Of a stretch of DNA of 36,491 nt, positions 33,288 to 36,491 are shown one piece after another. The stretch is from Echinostoma caproni (taxonomy: Eukaryota > Platyhelminthes > Trematoda > Plagiorchiida > Echinostomatidae), in assembly GCA_900618425.1 (NCBI GenBank), contig UZAN01044390.1, forward strand, positions 1 to 36,491. Direction: 5' to 3'. Position 1 is the stretch's first letter, and the number at the start of each line of letters is the position of its first letter. The notes under the pieces were generated by a model. The model worked only from the letters and a program-made list of their open reading frames with translations, made no database searches and was not told where the DNA came from. The translations under genes were made by a program, and so were the position numbers.

Positions 33288-35807
33288 ATGTCGTTGGAAA
33301 TCAAACAACTGAAAGCGCGTCTTTCCGACTGGCGTACGGAAATTGTTCAGGTACACTCAAATCTCTTATAAATTATTTGTTTTGTTTACTTTTTGTGAGC
33401 TTGTGAATGGAATCTAACAGAGAGGGAGGTTGAACAGTGTCAGGGTCGGATATTGATTGTTTGTGGACTAGCGTCCAATTCGATCACACTGCATGACTAG
33501 ATGACAATTCTTTTCTCCATCTACTTCAACGCTGTCCCTTGTATCCCAAATGGATCGATCCCTCGTTCAATTTGGTTACAAATCGTTTCAATAGAGAAAC
33601 AGATGATTGGTTTAAGAAAAAAAGAGCTCATCCATTTCAGACTGATCCATTTTGCATTCAACATACACAGTGAGAGTTTTGTACTCCCTTAGGGATACTA
33701 GTTTCATTGATTTATCCCTCAGAAAATGTGATAGAAAACATTATTTTCACTAGTTGTGAACTTTCGGATAAGCGGGTTTTGCTGCAACGGAATTAGTGCC
33801 GTAATTTTGGAAGGCCGTTCTGGTCGAGGATATTTATTGAGGATTTCAGGTGAATCCTCACCAATTTGGCATACATAACACAAAAACCTAATCAGAAACA
33901 TACCATCGCAGTTCCTGTCCACACGACGGGTTGTGAATGTAGAAATCGATAAATCTTCTTTGAGACCCAGCAAATTGCCCTCAGTGATCTTGTTCATTTT
34001 CGGTCGTTGAAAGTATTCACCATGTTATTTAATCTACTACTCACAAGTGTGTAGTATCTCACAACACTAGGAAGTAAAGCGTAGTCCATAATTCGGGAAC
34101 ACAGAAGTGGTTGCATTTTAAAAAAAGACAATCACTTTTTCATTTCTGTGGAGCAGCCCTGATGCACCATCACACATGCTTTGGTGTAATGACTATAAAA
34201 CCGGCAGTTGTGAACTCTTCTCAAGGAAGCCATCGCCGCGTCCCGGAATACTGTCTACATAATGCACACCGATGATTCTCAAAACCCCATTTGATAACAT
34301 TTTATATTACCGGACGTTCAAAAGCAGCTTGCTTTTCTATCTAGTCATGCCATTGTTCTAAGATAAACAATACTTCACCCTGTTATATGTAGAAATGCCA
34401 TCACGTACAATAGTAACTCGGGAACTTAGAAGTGTTTGTGTTGGCGAAATATGATGTCGCAATGTATTGAGCTTCCGAATATATATATTCTTAAAACCAA
34501 ATATGAATGATGTACTTAGAGGTGATGACAGTACGGAACAGGCTTTCTTATCCATGACGAATCAAAACCATCACAGAACAGGTTGAATTCAACTGTTTCA
34601 CGTTATCTCTCCTCTGCCGTGTACAAACATTCGCGCGAAAGTTCAATCAGGACAATGACAAATCTATAACCATCAAAAACACTTGATTAGGCAATATCAA
34701 TGTGAAAGTCAAAGGTCACCAGCCACGCACGGGGGGAACAGAGTGAAACAGTGGGAGAGTAAGCTTATTGATTGGAACCACGGTAGAAACCCTACCACGG
34801 CAGTGTAAGGCTGATCAAAAGGTCTAGTTTGCCTTGTGACAATTGTTTCACTCTTATTTCCTGCTGGTAGGAATACTCTCTTAATTTTCTCACTGAAAAT
34901 AACTATTAGCCTAAAGGTGTTTCACTCCAAAACACATTGTGACATTTCTAGGACAGCTGAATGGAAATAGCTAAATTCTGATTGGAAGAGCTTATCAACT
35001 TTTTAACAAGACTGGAATGCATGTTTTTCACTGTTTGCTGTTCACTCATGGGGAATGAGTTATCTTCATTCAAAATTAGTCATTGTTTTATTTACTCACT
35101 GTTGCCGCTGTTGCTGTTCTGGACGGATAGTTAACGAACGCATAGCACTCAAAGCTTTCATTTCATTTTCCAGGCGATGAACAAAACACTACGCGGACGC
35201 CCAGATTTATTTATTTTGAAGGTTTCCTGTAACTGTTCAGTGCTGTACATCACTTTTATCCCATTGGGATGAGAAATTCACATGGAAGTATTTAATATTT
35301 CCTATTGAATAAAACGTATGTGAAAGCACGCGCCACTGGTTCTTCGAGTGGATGCAAGAACTCCTGCTGAAACGCTTCAGTCGCATTGATCCCCTTTTTA
35401 TCGTGAAGCGTAATGCACGCAGTGCGCCTAAAGTATTTGCTCGCCTTTTTCGTCGTTTTTTGCTCAAGCCTAAAATTTAAATCATTAATGTTGGTCTTTA
35501 GTTTAATCACCATATTGCGGTCGAATGCGGATTGATAAAAACAACCACTTTGTGATCAAATCGAACGAAAAAGTATCCCTCTAGGAATGCTCCCAATAGC
35601 CTTTTGAGTTTTGTCATTCTAGAATTTTCTTCATTCACTGAATATAATAATAAACCTCAGTTGGTAGGTAATATTTTAAACTCTTTCTTTTCCATGGACT
35701 CTCCTCGCCAGCATGTTTCACACATTTTGAGTGCAGTTCGAATCACGACTGTGGGCAGGGCAATCCATAATGTTGATGGATTTACACCATCAGCATGCTT
35801 TATCGAT
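33288..35807 (+). CDS. Candidate three-exon chain of an unrecognised gene, all phase 0
   Basis: Exon 1 (33288-33350) starts at ATG and encodes MSLEIKQLKARLSDWRTEIV plus Q, a helical, coiled-coil-like start, ending at CAG|GTACAC. Exon 2 (35174-35221), after TTCATTTTCCAG, encodes AMNKTLRGRPDLFILK and ends at AAG|GTTTCC, a weaker donor. Exon 3 (35661-35807), after AATAAACCTCAG, encodes 49 codons (LVGNILNSFFSMDSPRQHV ... DGFTPSACFID) and ends at GAT|GTAAGC. All junctions are phase 0. Unspliced, exon 3 runs to a stop at 35906. Other exons may lie in the 1.8-kb first intron. No domain recognised. Evidence is splice signals and phase only. Confidence 0.27.
33351..35173. other. Region without a supportable gene (possible first intron of the 33288 model)
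   Basis: Only short frames on either strand (at most 92 codons). If the three-exon model is right this is its first intron, and small exons inside it would be easy to miss. Confidence 0.45.
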
Positions 35808-36172
35808 GTAAGCCATATGTCTGGTGCGGTTTTCTCTCTGGACAAGCCTGGATCTCCGCCTAACTTTCTAGAATGGCAGGGTGGTCAAATTCATTTGAAA
35901 TTCTGATATTGATTTGGACTGACCATCCTTCCGACTTCATCTTCACGCGCGACCCTTAGTTCATTCAGTGCACCATATGCGTGAAAATCACTGGACTCGA
36001 GTTTCGCTCCTCTTAGGGCTCATCAGTAGTCCATATTGATCGTCGCCCCCGGGCTTTCAAATCTGGTCTCGTGGAAGACGTGGAAAGCATGTCTCTCACT
36101 ATTGTCTCAACCAGGCCAAACCGGGGGCGGATTGTTCAGATGTCAGTGATAACCATACCTTTTTCAGTTCAA

Positions 36173-36256
36173 GACGTCCGAATATCAACTTAAGATGTCA
36201 CAATATGAATTTGATATGTCCTAGTATCAATTTAAGATGTCCTGTTGCTATGTTGA
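36173..36256. repeat. Minisatellite: four 21-bp units
   Basis: Four consecutive degenerate 21-base units, GACGTCCGAATATCAACTTA(A), GATGTCACAATATGAATTTG(A), TATGTCCTAGTATCAATTTA(A) and GATGTCCTGTTGCTATGTTG(A). The G-ATGTCC start and -A end are shared. The units contain stops in the obvious frame and are unlikely to be coding. Confidence 0.8.
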
Positions 36257-36491
36257 TATTGTGATTGCTCCATCTTGTACATTTTTAGAAGCTCTTGTTG
36301 TCACGTTGAGTCCATCCGTGTGGTGAAGGCACGCCTGCTGCACCGTCGAAGTCCACTGGACCTGTCTAAGGCTCGCGGCTGTAAACAAGATGTGGTTTCT
36401 CGCTCGGGTTAGCTGGGCAAGCACCAGATCCCTTGTTGCGGCTGAACTATCCGACCGATCGATAAATGAACCCGATTGGTCGTGTGATCTT

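Noticed and set aside
35237..35513. Two basic minus-strand frames of 73-76 codons, considered as a transposase or ribosomal-type fragment
   Set aside because: No signature of any transposase or ribosomal protein family could be matched.

Overview
This is eukaryotic DNA, AT-rich and gene-poor, most likely from a flatworm and probably a digenean fluke. The evidence is one recognisable animal gene with short-intron architecture, several decayed non-LTR (CR1/Jockey-type) retrotransposon copies, one Ty3/gypsy fragment of the type with an LDTASDIT-like protease, many simple repeats, and five single-N assembly gaps (134, 2781, 9901, 10481, 33012). The species cannot be fixed from the window. No bacterial genes, CRISPR arrays, tRNAs or rRNAs were seen.

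The one secure host gene is on the plus strand at 29314-30891. It is a 526-codon exon of a DC-STAMP-domain (DCST1/DCST2, sneaky/SPE-42-type) sperm membrane protein. It ends at a clean CAG|GTAAGT donor. A 60-nt intron and a short second exon (30952-31191) are proposed. Part of that second exon is duplicated 1.2 kb downstream (32181-32297).

Mobile DNA makes up most of the rest that can be interpreted. A degenerate non-LTR reverse transcriptase lies at 13965-14950 (+). A stack of minus-strand retroelement debris runs from 22.7 to 17.75 kb. In order on that strand it holds one RT fragment (22700-21994), a second RT fragment (21230-20402), a gypsy gag/zinc-knuckle/protease fragment (about 20361-18850) and a LINE 3' end (18460-17751). 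The last three can be read as a gypsy insertion inside one LINE. A third, longer LINE copy (26750-28880, +) retains an endonuclease remnant and an RT remnant and stops about 430 bp before the DCST start codon.

Small-exon candidates rest on splice signals plus open frames and carry low confidence: 1141-1400 (+), 2251-1876 (-), 2986-3398 (+), 9276-9484 (+), 24530-24619 (+), 25368-25527 (+) and a three-exon chain 33288-35807 (+). None has a recognised domain.

The remaining tens of kilobases (3.4-8.1, 9.8-13.9, 15-17.7, 22.8-24.5, 25.7-26.7, 31.2-32.0 and 33.4-35.1 kb) show no supportable gene. I found no convincing previously undescribed system. The best leads are the duplicated DCST tail exon, the nested retroelements, and the repeat that begins exactly at an assembly gap.
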